A stretch of DNA of 64,000 nt from Kineosporia babensis (GCF_021129305.1 NZ_JAJOMB010000001.1:124001-188000); one strand, 5' to 3'. Positions 1 to 11,067 are shown, counted from the first letter of the stretch. A program made the numbers and translations. Notes: a model not told the origin generated them from the letters alone.

Positions 1-978
1 TCGGAACGGGCCGACGGCCTGGAGCGCGAGATATCGCAGAAGTGGTTCGGTGACCGCAGCATCGTCGAGCGGGCCATCGTCACCCTGGCCTCCGACCGCG
101 GTCTGCTGCTGATCGGTGACCCGGGCACCGGCAAGAGCTGGCTGGCCGAACTGCTGGCCGCCGCGATCAGCCGTAACTCCACCCTGGTGGTACAGGGCAC
201 CGCGGGCACTACCGAGGACCACATCAAGTACTCGTGGAACGTCTCGATGGTGATCGCCAAGGGCCAGTCCCGTGAGTCGATGATCCCCTCGCCGATCATG
301 ACCGCGATGGAGGGCGGAGTGATCGGCCGGTTCGAGGAGCTCACCCGTTCCACCAGCGACGTGCAGGACGCGCTGATCTCGATCCTGTCCGAGAAGTACG
401 TCTCGATCCCGGAACTGGACGACGACAACATCGTCTTCGCCAAGCCCGGCTTCTCGGTGATCGCCACCGCCAACAGCCGCGACCGGGGCGTCAACGACCT
501 GTCCTCGGCGCTGAAGCGGCGGTTCAACTTCGTCCGCATCCCGGTGGTGACCAACAAGAAGAGCGAGACCGAGATCGTCCGTTTCCGGACCGAGGAACTG
601 CTCCGCCGGCACGCCATCGACCTGGAGGTGCCGCCCACCCTGTTCGACGTTCTGCTGCAGAGCTTCGCCGACCTGCGCGCCGCCGCCGAGGCGGCCAAGA
701 GCGACGACGAGAAGCTGGAGTCCTCGCTGTCCACCGCCGAGCAGATCGGCGTTCTGGAAGACGCGGTGCTGCACAGCACGTTCTTCGGCGAGAAGGCGCT
801 CACCGCGCAGACTCTGGCCAGTTCGCTGGTGGGCTCGCTGGCCCGGCGCAGCCCGGAAGACCTGGCCATCCTGAACACCTACCTGCACGGCGTGGTCGAG
901 CCGCGCAGCAAGGCCGAGGGTGGCCCGTGGGAGGGCTTCCTCGAGGGTGGTCGTCAGGCGATCAGCGCCCTGTCATGA
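1..978 (+). CDS. MoxR-family AAA+ ATPase, 5'-truncated by the window edge
   Basis: The frame is open from base 1, so the true start lies upstream. A Walker A loop (GDPGTGKSW, about nt 115-141) precedes the usual MoxR features: an acidic Walker B-like stretch (IGRFEELTRS) and a sensor-1 region (ATANSRDRGVNDLSSALKRRF region, about nt 466-525). MoxR ATPases act as chaperones that remodel or load metal on partner proteins, usually a VWA-domain protein. The stop overlaps the start of the DUF5682 gene by 4 bp (ATGA), so the two are translationally coupled. MoxR plus DUF5682 is a recurrent actinobacterial pairing; the substrate is unknown. Confidence 0.9.
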   Translation, partial: SERADGLEREISQKWFGDRSIVERAIVTLASDRGLLLIGDPGTGKSWLAELLAAAISRNSTLVVQGTAGTTEDHIKYSWNVSMVIAKGQSRESMIPSPIMTAMEGGVIGRFEELTRSTSDVQDALISILSEKYVSIPELDDDNIVFAKPGFSVIATANSRDRGVNDLSSALKRRFNFVRIPVVTNKKSETEIVRFRTEELLRRHAIDLEVPPTLFDVLLQSFADLRAAAEAAKSDDEKLESSLSTAEQIGVLEDAVLHSTFFGEKALTAQTLASSLVGSLARRSPEDLAILNTYLHGVVEPRSKAEGGPWEGFLEGGRQAISALS

Positions 979-3779
979 GCCAGACCTTCGCCGCGCTGCG
1001 CGGGCAGCTTCTGGACGCTGCCGAGGCCTTCGCCGAAGGCCCGGCCGTGCTCCCGGAAATTCTGGAAGGCCTGGTCAGCGACGTGGACCACGCCCTGGCC
1101 GAGCCGCTGGAGATCTTCCCGGTCTGCCATCACTCACCGGCCTCGGCCCTGGCGATGGGCCGGCGGCTGCGCCAGAAGCAGCCGAAGGTGATCTACCTGG
1201 AGCTCTGCGAGGACCTCGAGCCGATCCTGACCGAACTGCGCAACTGCCGGCTTCCGGTCGCGGTGCAGGCGTTCGCCTCGCAAGTGCAGGGTTTCCCGGC
1301 CGCCTGGAGCCCGCTTAACGTGATCGCGCCGATCACCGAGGCTTCTGCGGAGTACCAGGCCATCGCGTATGCCCTGGAAACCCCCGGCGTAGAACTGGTG
1401 CTCGTCGACCGCTCGGCCGATCACGTGTTCCAGTGGCAGCCCCAGGAGGAGCCGGAAGAGAAGGAAGCCCCGGAGGAAGACCTGCACGGCGCCGCGGTCG
1501 GGGTGGAGATCGGCGATCTGCGGCCGCGGTTCGCCGAACTGGAGCAGTACCTGATCCATCACGGCAAGGTGCGGCACTGGTCGGAATGGTGGGACCAGTT
1601 CGTCGAGCAGCCCCTGGCCGATGCCGACTACGACACCTATCGCCAGGTCATGGCCCTGATCGGCAGCCTCTTCCGGCGGCTCACTCCGGAAGGCAGCCCG
1701 AACCTGGTCTCGGACGAGAATCGCGAGCGCTACATGTGGACGCGGATCCGCGCCCACCTGGCCGAGTCCGGCCTCGACCGGTCCGAGTGCCTGTACGTGT
1801 GTGGTGCCTTCCACGCCGTCAGCCGGGTGGAGGAAGCCGGTTCTGCCCCCGATACACCCGATCTCGAGATCACGCCGCGCACCGGCACGCAGTGGCTGTA
1901 CGGGCTCATCCCGTCCAGTCATTCGGCGATCGAGGCGCAGTTCGGCCTGGCTCCCGGTTCGGTGTCGATCGCCGCTGCTACCTGGGAGAAAGGGCTCAAG
2001 CGCTCGAAGCTCACCCCGTTCCGGCTGGAGGGCCAGAAGGGTGGCCGCCGCAAGGCCGCGAAGCCTCTACCACTGCCCACCCCCGATGCCCCGGTCACGG
2101 ACAAGCTCACCGAGTATCTGGCCACACCGGGGGCGGCGGCCGGGCTGGACAACGACGAACTGCGGGGCTGGTGCGTGGACATCGTCCGGCTGGCCCGCCG
2201 CAACGGTTACCTCTCCAGCACGGCCGATGCGATCGCGATCTACCAGACGTCCGTACTGCTGGCGAACCTTCGCGGACGTCAGCGGCCCACTCCCTACGAC
2301 TTCCAAGACGCCGCGATCACCTGCATCGAGAAGGACGTGGTGCCGGGCCGGCGAGACGTGCAGCACCTGTGCGAGATCCTGCTGGGCGGCGACAAGGTCG
2401 GCCAGGTCGGTTACGAGGCGCTGCCGCCCCTGGCCAAGGATGTCCACGACCGGCTCGAACCGCTGGGCATCGACCTGCAGAAACGCACGATAAGCCGGGC
2501 CTTGATCGACCTCTCCGCCCAGCCCGGGCTGGCTCCTTGCTCCCGTCTGCTCTGGCGCCTGCAGTATCTGCTGCCCGGTCATGCGGTGCGCACGGTGATG
2601 GGCTCCCGGCGGCTCGGGGAGAAGTCCGTCCAGGAGAGCTGGGACCTCGATCTCGGACGACAGCAGCGCACCTTGATCGAGCTGGGCTACGAGGGCGTCA
2701 CCGTCGAACAGGTCCTCGAGCAGCGATTGCGGCGAGCGGTACGGGATCCGAAGGCCACCGCCGCCGACGCCCTCGCCGCCGTCGAAGACAGCCTGCGGCT
2801 ACTGGAAAGTCCACGCCTGACCGATGATCTAGGGCTACGGGCGGTCGAGCTGCTGGCCGGAGAACGTACGGTCGACGATGCTCCGCAGGTGCTGCACCTC
2901 ATCCGTCGGCTCATCGCGTACTTCGAGAGCCCGGCCCATCCCGACGATCAGCTTCCGGCCTGGTGCCAGCAGTTCGTCACCGCCGGCTACGCCCACTACT
3001 GCACACTGCTCCCCACCACTTTCGCCGACGAGGAGACCGGCGTACGCCAGGTCGCCGCCATGCTGGGCTTCCTGTTCAGCATGGAGAGCCTGGCCCTGAG
3101 CCTGGGCTGCGAGCGCACCCAGCTAGAACTGGCCGTGCAGCAGTCCGCGCCACAGACCCCGGCCAAATCGGCGCTGTTCTGGGCGGCCCGCCACCAGCTC
3201 GGCGGACTGCCCCTCGCCGAGCTCCGCCACAAGTGCGACGAACTACTGGCCAACCCGCTCGTCGTACCCAGCTTTCCGCAGTACGTCAGCGGTTTCGTGC
3301 ACGCCATGGAACCGGTGCCGCGCCTCGCCCCCTTCGTGGTCGAAACCCTCTCCAAGGCGTTCGCCCGCCTGCCCGATCCGGTGCTCCTGCCCTGGCTGCC
3401 CAACCTGATCACCACGCTGAAACAGGATGCCGCCGAACTGGTCCCGGTGCTCACCCGCGAGGCCGGACGCACCTTCCCTGGCCAACTACCCGCGCTGGAC
3501 GCCTGGACGGCCCCGTGGAACCGCCCGGCCCGAAAGGTGGCACCGCGGTCGGCTGCTCTGGACCGAAATGGAGACCCAAGAGCCAGAATGCTTTTGGACG
3601 CTCACCCGGCTGCCGCTCTCGGCGTCGCCGAGCTTCTGGGGGTGGCTGGGGAATGGCAGGCTGCACCCGCCGAGGATCTGGACTTGGCCTCAGCTGCATC
3701 GGGAAGTGGCCCGGCGATGGCGCTGCTCGCTACCTACCCGGAGTCGGCCAAGGCGGCTGCCGGACTGATCGGAGGCTGA
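975..3779 (+). CDS. DUF5682 family protein, partner of MoxR ATPase
   Basis: About 934 residues. I place the start at the ATG at 975, which overlaps the stop of the MoxR gene, not at an earlier in-frame codon. The N-terminal third carries the conserved CHHSPAS stretch and an acidic LELCEDLEPIL segment that I associate with DUF5682. The rest is Leu/Ala-rich and probably helical, with no signal peptide or membrane segment. The family is found with MoxR, VWA and SWIM zinc-finger genes; its biochemical function is not established. The last ~90 residues are more hydrophilic and less family-like. A VWA gene usually follows, but is absent here. Confidence 0.8.
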   Translation: MSQTFAALRGQLLDAAEAFAEGPAVLPEILEGLVSDVDHALAEPLEIFPVCHHSPASALAMGRRLRQKQPKVIYLELCEDLEPILTELRNCRLPVAVQAFASQVQGFPAAWSPLNVIAPITEASAEYQAIAYALETPGVELVLVDRSADHVFQWQPQEEPEEKEAPEEDLHGAAVGVEIGDLRPRFAELEQYLIHHGKVRHWSEWWDQFVEQPLADADYDTYRQVMALIGSLFRRLTPEGSPNLVSDENRERYMWTRIRAHLAESGLDRSECLYVCGAFHAVSRVEEAGSAPDTPDLEITPRTGTQWLYGLIPSSHSAIEAQFGLAPGSVSIAAATWEKGLKRSKLTPFRLEGQKGGRRKAAKPLPLPTPDAPVTDKLTEYLATPGAAAGLDNDELRGWCVDIVRLARRNGYLSSTADAIAIYQTSVLLANLRGRQRPTPYDFQDAAITCIEKDVVPGRRDVQHLCEILLGGDKVGQVGYEALPPLAKDVHDRLEPLGIDLQKRTISRALIDLSAQPGLAPCSRLLWRLQYLLPGHAVRTVMGSRRLGEKSVQESWDLDLGRQQRTLIELGYEGVTVEQVLEQRLRRAVRDPKATAADALAAVEDSLRLLESPRLTDDLGLRAVELLAGERTVDDAPQVLHLIRRLIAYFESPAHPDDQLPAWCQQFVTAGYAHYCTLLPTTFADEETGVRQVAAMLGFLFSMESLALSLGCERTQLELAVQQSAPQTPAKSALFWAARHQLGGLPLAELRHKCDELLANPLVVPSFPQYVSGFVHAMEPVPRLAPFVVETLSKAFARLPDPVLLPWLPNLITTLKQDAAELVPVLTREAGRTFPGQLPALDAWTAPWNRPARKVAPRSAALDRNGDPRARMLLDAHPAAALGVAELLGVAGEWQAAPAEDLDLASAASGSGPAMALLATYPESAKAAAGLIGG

Positions 3780-3782
3780 AGC

Positions 3783-3920
3783 ATGGAGGGTGAGCGACCT
3801 GGCGGTGATGAGAAGGCTGCGGTGAAGAGAAGGCCCCGCGCGAAAGGGCCAAACATGCCCGGCAGCTCCGCCTCGGTAAGCATGGCCGCAACCACGCCGT
3901 TCCCGGCAGCCGCCGGATGA
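3783..3920 (+). CDS. Small basic ORF between DUF5682 and P-loop kinase genes
   Basis: A 45-residue frame with a good ribosome-binding site (GGAGG seven bases before the ATG) starts 3 bp after the DUF5682 stop. It ends in an ATGA overlap with the kinase start. The peptide is rich in Lys/Arg at its N-terminal half and Ala/Ser/Pro at the end, with no recognisable domain. It may be a genuine coupling peptide or a remnant of the VWA gene normally found here. I do not recognise it. Confidence 0.4.
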   Translation: MEGERPGGDEKAAVKRRPRAKGPNMPGSSASVSMAATTPFPAAAG

Positions 3921-4414
3921 CGCACCTGGTCGTACTCCGTGGCAACTCCGGCTCCGGCAAGAGCAGCATCGCCAGAAGCCTCCAACTCCACCAAGGACGC
4001 GGCTGGGCCCACGTGGAGCAGGACCATCTACGCAGGAAGATTCTGCGGGAACGAGACATAGACCCGGGGCTGGCGCCGGCCTTCATCGAGCACAACGTCA
4101 GCTTCCTGCTGGAGCACGGCTACCACGTCATCCTTGAGGGCATCCTGTTCAGCGCTCGCTACGCCCCGATGCTGCACCGGCTGAGCACCGAGCACGGCGG
4201 CCCTTCGCACTTCTTCTACTTCAACGTCAGCTTCGCGGAGACGGCGAGACGGCACCGCACCCGCCCGCAGGCCGCCGAGTTCACCCCCGAAGAAATGCAG
4301 ACTTGGTATCAGGAACTCGACCTGCTCGAAGAGCAGACCGAGGCCATCATCCCCGAATCCTCAACACAGGAGCAGACATTGGCCTACATCGCCGCCCAGC
4401 TGAACACGGGGTGA
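3917..4414 (+). CDS. Zeta-toxin/AAA_33-like P-loop kinase
   Basis: 165 residues with a Walker A motif near the N-terminus (GNSGSGKSS, residues ~9-17), a VEQDHLRR segment following the second strand, and an Arg-containing lid (RRHRTRP). This layout is that of small ATP-dependent kinases related to zeta toxins and chloramphenicol phosphotransferase. The natural substrate cannot be read from sequence. It overlaps the preceding small ORF by 4 bp, so it may be cotranscribed with the MoxR/DUF5682 genes. There is no adjacent antitoxin-like gene, so a housekeeping or resistance kinase is as likely as a toxin. Confidence 0.7.
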   Translation: MTHLVVLRGNSGSGKSSIARSLQLHQGRGWAHVEQDHLRRKILRERDIDPGLAPAFIEHNVSFLLEHGYHVILEGILFSARYAPMLHRLSTEHGGPSHFFYFNVSFAETARRHRTRPQAAEFTPEEMQTWYQELDLLEEQTEAIIPESSTQEQTLAYIAAQLNTG

Positions 4415-4471
4415 GCTCAGGGGAAGCTCGACCAGGCCAACGTCCACGCCTGCGGACCATACGGTTACCCC

Positions 4472-4855
4472 ATGCATAGGAGCCGCTTCTCCACCCTGCT
4501 CATCGACACGCCCCGCGACGAAGCCCCGGCCGCCGCCACCTTCTGGTCGTCAGCGCTGGGAGTGCCCGCCACCCCGGTACCAGGTGAAGAGCAGTTCATC
4601 AGTCTCAAAGGGGCTTTTCCCGGCCTGGTGACAGCGGTGCAGGCGATCGATGAGGGTGCCCCGCGCTTTCATATCGACATCGAGACGGACGACCTGGACG
4701 CCGAGACCGACCGCCTGCTCGGCCTGGGCGCAGTGGAGATCGGGCGCTGGCTGGACTGCCGCACGCTCCAGGCGCCGGGCGGCCATGTGCTCTGCGTGAT
4801 CCCGGTGCACAGCGATCCGGACGAGTTCCAGCGGTTAGCCACGCTCTGGCCCTGA
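4472..4855 (+). CDS. VOC (glyoxalase/bleomycin-resistance fold) family protein
   Basis: 127 residues with the pattern of a single vicinal-oxygen-chelate domain: an N-terminal FSTLLIDTP strand, the FWSSALG helix, the RFHIDIETDDLDAETDRLLGLGA module and a C-terminal GGHVLCVIPV strand. It belongs to the glyoxalase-like group often annotated as VOC protein. The substrate is unknown. It starts 57 bp after the kinase gene on the same strand with no strong ribosome-binding site, so it may have its own promoter. Confidence 0.75.
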   Translation: MHRSRFSTLLIDTPRDEAPAAATFWSSALGVPATPVPGEEQFISLKGAFPGLVTAVQAIDEGAPRFHIDIETDDLDAETDRLLGLGAVEIGRWLDCRTLQAPGGHVLCVIPVHSDPDEFQRLATLWP

Positions 4856-4867
4856 GCCGCTCTTGCC

Positions 4868-4975
4868 ACGGGCACCACGGGGCACCACGGGGCACCTTGG
4901 CCCTGAACCGCTCTGTCCCTGAGTCTCTCTGCCCTCTGCCCTCGCCGCCAGCCACCAGCCACCAGCCACCAGCCA
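4868..4975. repeat. Two short tandem repeats in an intergenic gap
   Basis: Between the VOC gene and the convergent gene at 4978 lie roughly three copies of a 10-bp unit (CACGGGGCAC type, about 4868-4896). Four perfect copies of the 7-bp unit CCAGCCA follow at 4948-4975. They are probably slippage products and may also fold as weak terminators for the two convergent genes. Confidence 0.6.
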
Positions 4976-4977
4976 CG

Positions 4978-5916
4978 CTAGCCTTGAGTACCCTGGCCGG
5001 CCCAAACCCCCACCGTCTCCGCCTCAGTACCCGGCGCCCAGAGCAGAAACCCGTCGCGCACGCTCTCGAACTCAAGACCGGCGGTCTTCGCCTCGCCAGG
5101 CAGAAGCGTCAGATCCCGCCACTCGTCCAGCACCGGCGCATGCTGTGCAGAGCCAGACGCCCAGACAAAGTCCTCCGCCCGAAGCACAGACCGCTCCATC
5201 GCCGTCACCTCGATCTGCGCACGACCCGGTGAAGATTCCAGCGTGGCAGCAAGACTCAGTTGAGGTTCCGTGCCTTCAAACCGCACCACCTCGTCATCCC
5301 GTTGCAGGTACCAGACCCGATCGAGCTTCACCTCGGACGGATCGTTTCCACCCCCGACACTCCACACCGCAGCCGGACGACTCTCCCCCGGAAGCACCCA
5401 GGCCAGCTCGCCGTCCGACACGTCCGCGTAGGTGAGGCGCAGCCGTTCGAAGCCGTTGACGCTGTACGACTGACCAGACTCAACCGGAGTCAGGTCCAGC
5501 GCCGAACCGGCCCACACGAAGTCGGCCGAGCTGAGGGTGAAGGGGGCATCCGAGTCGACCGTGACATCGACGGTGCCAGCCCCATCAGAATCGACGACAG
5601 CAGCATCGAGCGTAACGCGGGCCAGAGGTTCTCCCCTGTCGTAGACCGTTACTGCGGTGTCCTTCTGCACGAAGACCAGATCGGCGGGCGGACGTACGGC
5701 GGGCTCAGCGTCGGACGTACCAACGAAGAAGGCCGCAAGCAGCAATCCGGCGCCGGCAGCGGATGCGGTCCCTCCCAGGACAGCCCGGCGGCGGTACACC
5801 CGCCGCTCTCCCCCGCGCACCACCGCGTCCAGGTCGAACTCCGGCATCTCAGGGGAGGCGGCGTCGAGCTCCTTCAGGCGCTCGGCCAGCCGCTCCGGAG
5901 GAATCTCGTGGCTCAT
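4978..5916 (-). CDS. Membrane-anchored two-repeat protein, probable sigma-factor partner
   Basis: 312 residues. About 44 residues of cytoplasmic N-terminus (PPERLAERLKELDAASPE) precede one membrane segment (residues ~45-66) and a long extracytoplasmic part. That part holds two related ~100-residue units (roughly 80-190 and 205-310). Each unit has the pattern (V/Y)xQ-x5-Vx(V/R)...FxWA...G-x-(L/F)-x-WxPG...VW. The start overlaps the stop of the sigma gene (ATGA), the usual position and topology of an anti-sigma or signal-relay protein. I see no zinc anti-sigma motif. The same repeat unit occurs in the secreted protein at 6504-7346. Confidence 0.65.
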   Translation of the reverse strand: MSHEIPPERLAERLKELDAASPEMPEFDLDAVVRGGERRVYRRRAVLGGTASAAGAGLLLAAFFVGTSDAEPAVRPPADLVFVQKDTAVTVYDRGEPLARVTLDAAVVDSDGAGTVDVTVDSDAPFTLSSADFVWAGSALDLTPVESGQSYSVNGFERLRLTYADVSDGELAWVLPGESRPAAVWSVGGGNDPSEVKLDRVWYLQRDDEVVRFEGTEPQLSLAATLESSPGRAQIEVTAMERSVLRAEDFVWASGSAQHAPVLDEWRDLTLLPGEAKTAGLEFESVRDGFLLWAPGTEAETVGVWAGQGTQG

Positions 5917-6428
5917 TGCCGCCCTCCACCAGTTTCCTCAAAACACTCGCCAAGGATGTGCCGCAGCCGGGCGACCGCGTAGGAACTCTGCCGTTTCACC
6001 GTACCGGGCGTGGTGCCCATGATCCGTGCGACTTCCGCAACCGGCCGGTCCTCCACGTAGCGCAGCACCACGACCGCCCTTTGCCGGGTGGTCAGCCCGC
6101 TCAGCGCGCGGGCCAGGTCCAGCCCCAGGTCGGCCCCCGAAGTGGATTCGTAACCTCGTTCGGGTAATTGGTCGGTGCAGTGCTCCCGCCGCCACGACCG
6201 CCGCCGCTCGTTCAGCTCGTACCGCAGCAGAATGGCCCGCAGATACGCCCCCGGATAAGCGATGTCGTGCACCTTGGGCCAGGCCACGTACATGCGCTCC
6301 AACGTGCCCTGCACATGGTCGTCCGCCTGGTGCACATCGCCGCACACGTGCAGCGCGAAGCGCCGTAATCGTGGTAGCTCGCGCTGCGCCATCACCTGGA
6401 AGCGGTCCTTCAGGTCCTGCCTCATCAT
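5913..6428 (-). CDS. SigE-family ECF RNA polymerase sigma factor
   Basis: 171 residues with a sigma-2 region (residues ~10-75; LRRFALHVCGD...) and a sigma-4 helix-turn-helix (residues ~110-160; LTTRQRAVVVLRYVEDR then VARIMGTTPGTVKR). This is the actinobacterial SigE-family arrangement without an extra C-terminal domain. It is followed directly by the membrane protein at 4978-5916 through an ATGA overlap. The sigma activity may therefore be controlled by that neighbour. A second ATG directly follows the first, so the start could be one codon later. Confidence 0.9.
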   Translation of the reverse strand: MMRQDLKDRFQVMAQRELPRLRRFALHVCGDVHQADDHVQGTLERMYVAWPKVHDIAYPGAYLRAILLRYELNERRRSWRREHCTDQLPERGYESTSGADLGLDLARALSGLTTRQRAVVVLRYVEDRPVAEVARIMGTTPGTVKRQSSYAVARLRHILGECFEETGGGRQ

Positions 6429-6503
6429 CCCCCACCGTGACCGGAAAGAACCGCCGGGCAGACAGCTTCCCGCCTGCCCGGCGCCTCTCAGAAACGCTGC
6501 AGG

Positions 6504-7346
6504 TCAGCCGATGCCCCAGGCGCCGGCCACCAGACCCGCCCGCGGCGACCAGACCAGGCCACCGGCAGCCACCCCGTCGTACTGCACGGTGAGGGTGCGG
6601 CTGGTCCTCGGCTCCAGCGTCAGCTTCTTGCCGTTCAGCGCCGGATGCCGCTTACCGTTCTTGTCGCTCCAGACGAAGGCGGAAGGCCGCAGCGAGAACT
6701 TCTGCAACGCCTGCACATCCAGCCGGACGCTGCCCTTGCCCTTGGCGTGCACGGCCGACTGCGCGGTGACCCGGGCTACCACCCGGCCGGACTTGTACAC
6801 CGAGACCACCGCGTCCCGCTGCAGGTAGCTGGGTGAGAGCAGTTGCGGCGCACCGGTGGTCAGCTTGCCCTTGACCTGCCAGACGCCGACCGAGTTCTCC
6901 CGCTTCGGCGCCCAGACCACGTTGCCGTCGCGCACCCCGGTGAACCGGATGCGAACCGTCTCCGTCTTCTGCGCCGCCACCCGGGTCTTGCGCAGCGGAT
7001 CAATCGCATCATGGTCACCCCCGGCATCGGCCCAGAGGAACTGCCCGGCCCGGAACGCAAACGTCTGGTACGCCTTCACCTTCAGCACCAGATCGGCCCG
7101 GCCCTGAGGATGCGCGGCCGACTCGGCCTTGACGTCGGCCAGTCGCTCGCCCCCGCGATAGACCGACACCACCTTGCCCCGCTGCACGTAGGCCAGTTGC
7201 TCACCGGTCTGCGGCAGCCCGGCCGAAACACCCGGAGCCGCCGGAGCGGCCTGAGCAGCCCCCGGCGCCACCACCATCGCCCCACCGGCCAGCGCAGCAC
7301 ACGCAGCCGCCAGGAGCGAGGCCCCCGCCGTGGTCACCTTCTTCAT
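6504..7346 (-). CDS. Secreted two-repeat protein, paralogue of the sigma-factor partner
   Basis: 280 residues. The start is the ATG at 7346, preceded by a GGGGAG site; a longer frame upstream has none. A signal peptide (MKKVTTAG... to AQA|APAA, residues 1-35) precedes two units of ~105 residues. Each begins with a Y(V/L)QRxxxVVSVY-x-(S/G)G-R/E segment, continues to FxWxD, and ends in VxxGxxVWxP. They align by eye with the two units of the membrane protein at 4978-5916. No catalytic motif is visible; binding or sensing is plausible. It lies 75 bp upstream of the sigma gene on the same strand. Confidence 0.65.
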   Translation of the reverse strand: MKKVTTAGASLLAAACAALAGGAMVVAPGAAQAAPAAPGVSAGLPQTGEQLAYVQRGKVVSVYRGGERLADVKAESAAHPQGRADLVLKVKAYQTFAFRAGQFLWADAGGDHDAIDPLRKTRVAAQKTETVRIRFTGVRDGNVVWAPKRENSVGVWQVKGKLTTGAPQLLSPSYLQRDAVVSVYKSGRVVARVTAQSAVHAKGKGSVRLDVQALQKFSLRPSAFVWSDKNGKRHPALNGKKLTLEPRTSRTLTVQYDGVAAGGLVWSPRAGLVAGAWGIG

Positions 7347-7474
7347 CAGATCTCTCCCCTCGGTTCGACAGCGTTTTCGCTGTCGCCCGAAAGAACACAC
7401 CGACCACCCGATCAGGTTGAGACCAAAGGGCAGAAATCTGGAAAACCTCGCCAATCACCCACCGAGACGGGATC

Positions 7475-9477
<2,003 letters not shown>

Positions 9478-11067
9478 TTACGAAACGGTGCCCATCCGCC
9501 GACCCACAAACCGCTCGACGCCGGAAACCACCGCATAAGCCAGCACCGACAGCGTGATCACCGCGACCGTCCCCGACCACATGTCGTTGAACTGCGACGC
9601 GGCGAAGTCCTTGACCAGCATGCTCCCGATCCCCTGCCCGGTCGCCAGCCATTCGGCCAGGGTTGCCCCGGCGATCGCCCCCGGCACCGCGATCCGGGCC
9701 GAGGCGAACACCGCGGGCACGGCGTGCAGCAGACGTACCTTCGCGGTGACCGTGACGCTGGATCCGCCCATCGAGCGCACCACGTCGCAGGCGATGGCCG
9801 GCGCCGAACGCAACGCCGCCACCACGCTGACCAGGGTCGGGAAGAACGTGACGACCGAGACGATCACCGTGACCCCGAGCAGCCCGCGGCCGAAGATCAG
9901 GGCCAGCAGCGGCGTCATCGCCACCAGCGGCACCGAGCGCAGGGTGATCGCCAAGGGCATGAAGAACCGTTCGACCAGCGGCCACTGCATCACCGCGATC
10001 GCCAGCAGACAGGCCGCGACCGTGCCGATCAGGTAGCCGATGCCCGCGTCCCGGATCGTGATGCCCAGCCCGGAAAGGATGTACGAACGATTCTCCGCCG
10101 CCTCGGCGTCCGTGACCAGGTGCGCCCAGACGTCCGCAGGTGTCTTGGCGAAGTACGGGCTGAGGTCGAAAGCCTTGATCAGGCCCCACCATCCCGCGCA
10201 GACGATCACGATCGAACCCAGAACCCCGACAACCGCAACAACTATGGACGACAGTCGCCCGGCGGTCGCGGCCGATGCGGCTACTCCGGTGGCGGTGGTG
10301 ACGTCGCGGCCGACCCACGGTGTTGCCAGCCGGCCGATCCAGCCGGCCACGGCGAACACCAGCGCGGACAGCGCCGACATCAGCATGGCGGTGGCCCAGG
10401 TGCGGGGAACCTCGAAGGACGACTGCGACTGGACGAGGAGCACGCCCAGTCCGCGCGCAGAGCCGAGGTATTCACCCAGGATCGTGCCCAGAAGTGCTGC
10501 CGGCGCGGCGATCTGGAGACCGGCGAACAGGCCGGGCAGCATCGCCCAGAGCCGGATCTTCAGCAGTTCCGTCCACCCCGAACCACCCATCGAACGGATC
10601 ACGTCGTGGGTGCTGGAGGGCGCCGATCGCAGACCGAGAATGCAGGAGACCAGCGTGGTGAAGAAGACCGACAACGCGGCCAGGGTCTGCTTCGGGGCGT
10701 CGCCGGGCAGCACCACGGTCAGGATCGGGGTGATCGCCACCAGCGGCACGCAGAAACTGGCCACCGCGATCCGCAGCAGCAACCGCTCGATCCACAGCAC
10801 CTGGACGAACGCCACCGCGGCCAGGACCGCCAGCGCGTTGCCGACCAGATAGCCGATGAACGCGTTGGTCAGGGTGACCGAGAGGTTCGCCGGGTAGACC
10901 GGAAGGTCGTGGACGAACGCCTCGAGCACCGCCCAGGGGGTCGGAACCACACGGCGTTCGGCGAACAGCTCGGCTGCCAGGACCCAGAGCAACAACAAAA
11001 GGACGATGGGCGCGAGTCGGCCCGCCAGGTCGCCCAAGGCGACCCGCGGACGTCCAAAAGCGTTCAT
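9478..11067 (-). CDS. NitT/TauT-type ABC transporter permease, two fused domains
   Basis: 529 residues, about twice the usual ~260. Two binding-protein-dependent permease domains are joined head to tail; each has an EAA-type loop region (RSMGGSGWTELLKIRLWAMLP and RSMGGSSVTVTAKVRLLHAVP regions). The two halves are clearly related, so one chain probably supplies both membrane subunits of the importer. The start has a GGAG site and overlaps the ATPase stop by ATGA. It works with the ATPase at 11064 and the lipoprotein at 12471. The substrate is unknown; the family includes sulfonate, nitrate and pyrimidine-precursor importers. Confidence 0.88.
   Translation of the reverse strand: MNAFGRPRVALGDLAGRLAPIVLLLLLWVLAAELFAERRVVPTPWAVLEAFVHDLPVYPANLSVTLTNAFIGYLVGNALAVLAAVAFVQVLWIERLLLRIAVASFCVPLVAITPILTVVLPGDAPKQTLAALSVFFTTLVSCILGLRSAPSSTHDVIRSMGGSGWTELLKIRLWAMLPGLFAGLQIAAPAALLGTILGEYLGSARGLGVLLVQSQSSFEVPRTWATAMLMSALSALVFAVAGWIGRLATPWVGRDVTTATGVAASAATAGRLSSIVVAVVGVLGSIVIVCAGWWGLIKAFDLSPYFAKTPADVWAHLVTDAEAAENRSYILSGLGITIRDAGIGYLIGTVAACLLAIAVMQWPLVERFFMPLAITLRSVPLVAMTPLLALIFGRGLLGVTVIVSVVTFFPTLVSVVAALRSAPAIACDVVRSMGGSSVTVTAKVRLLHAVPAVFASARIAVPGAIAGATLAEWLATGQGIGSMLVKDFAASQFNDMWSGTVAVITLSVLAYAVVSGVERFVGRRMGTVS

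Noticed and set aside
4868-4975. Possible CRISPR-like array from the short tandem repeats
   Set aside because: The units are 7-10 bp with no spacers, so they are simple tandem repeats.
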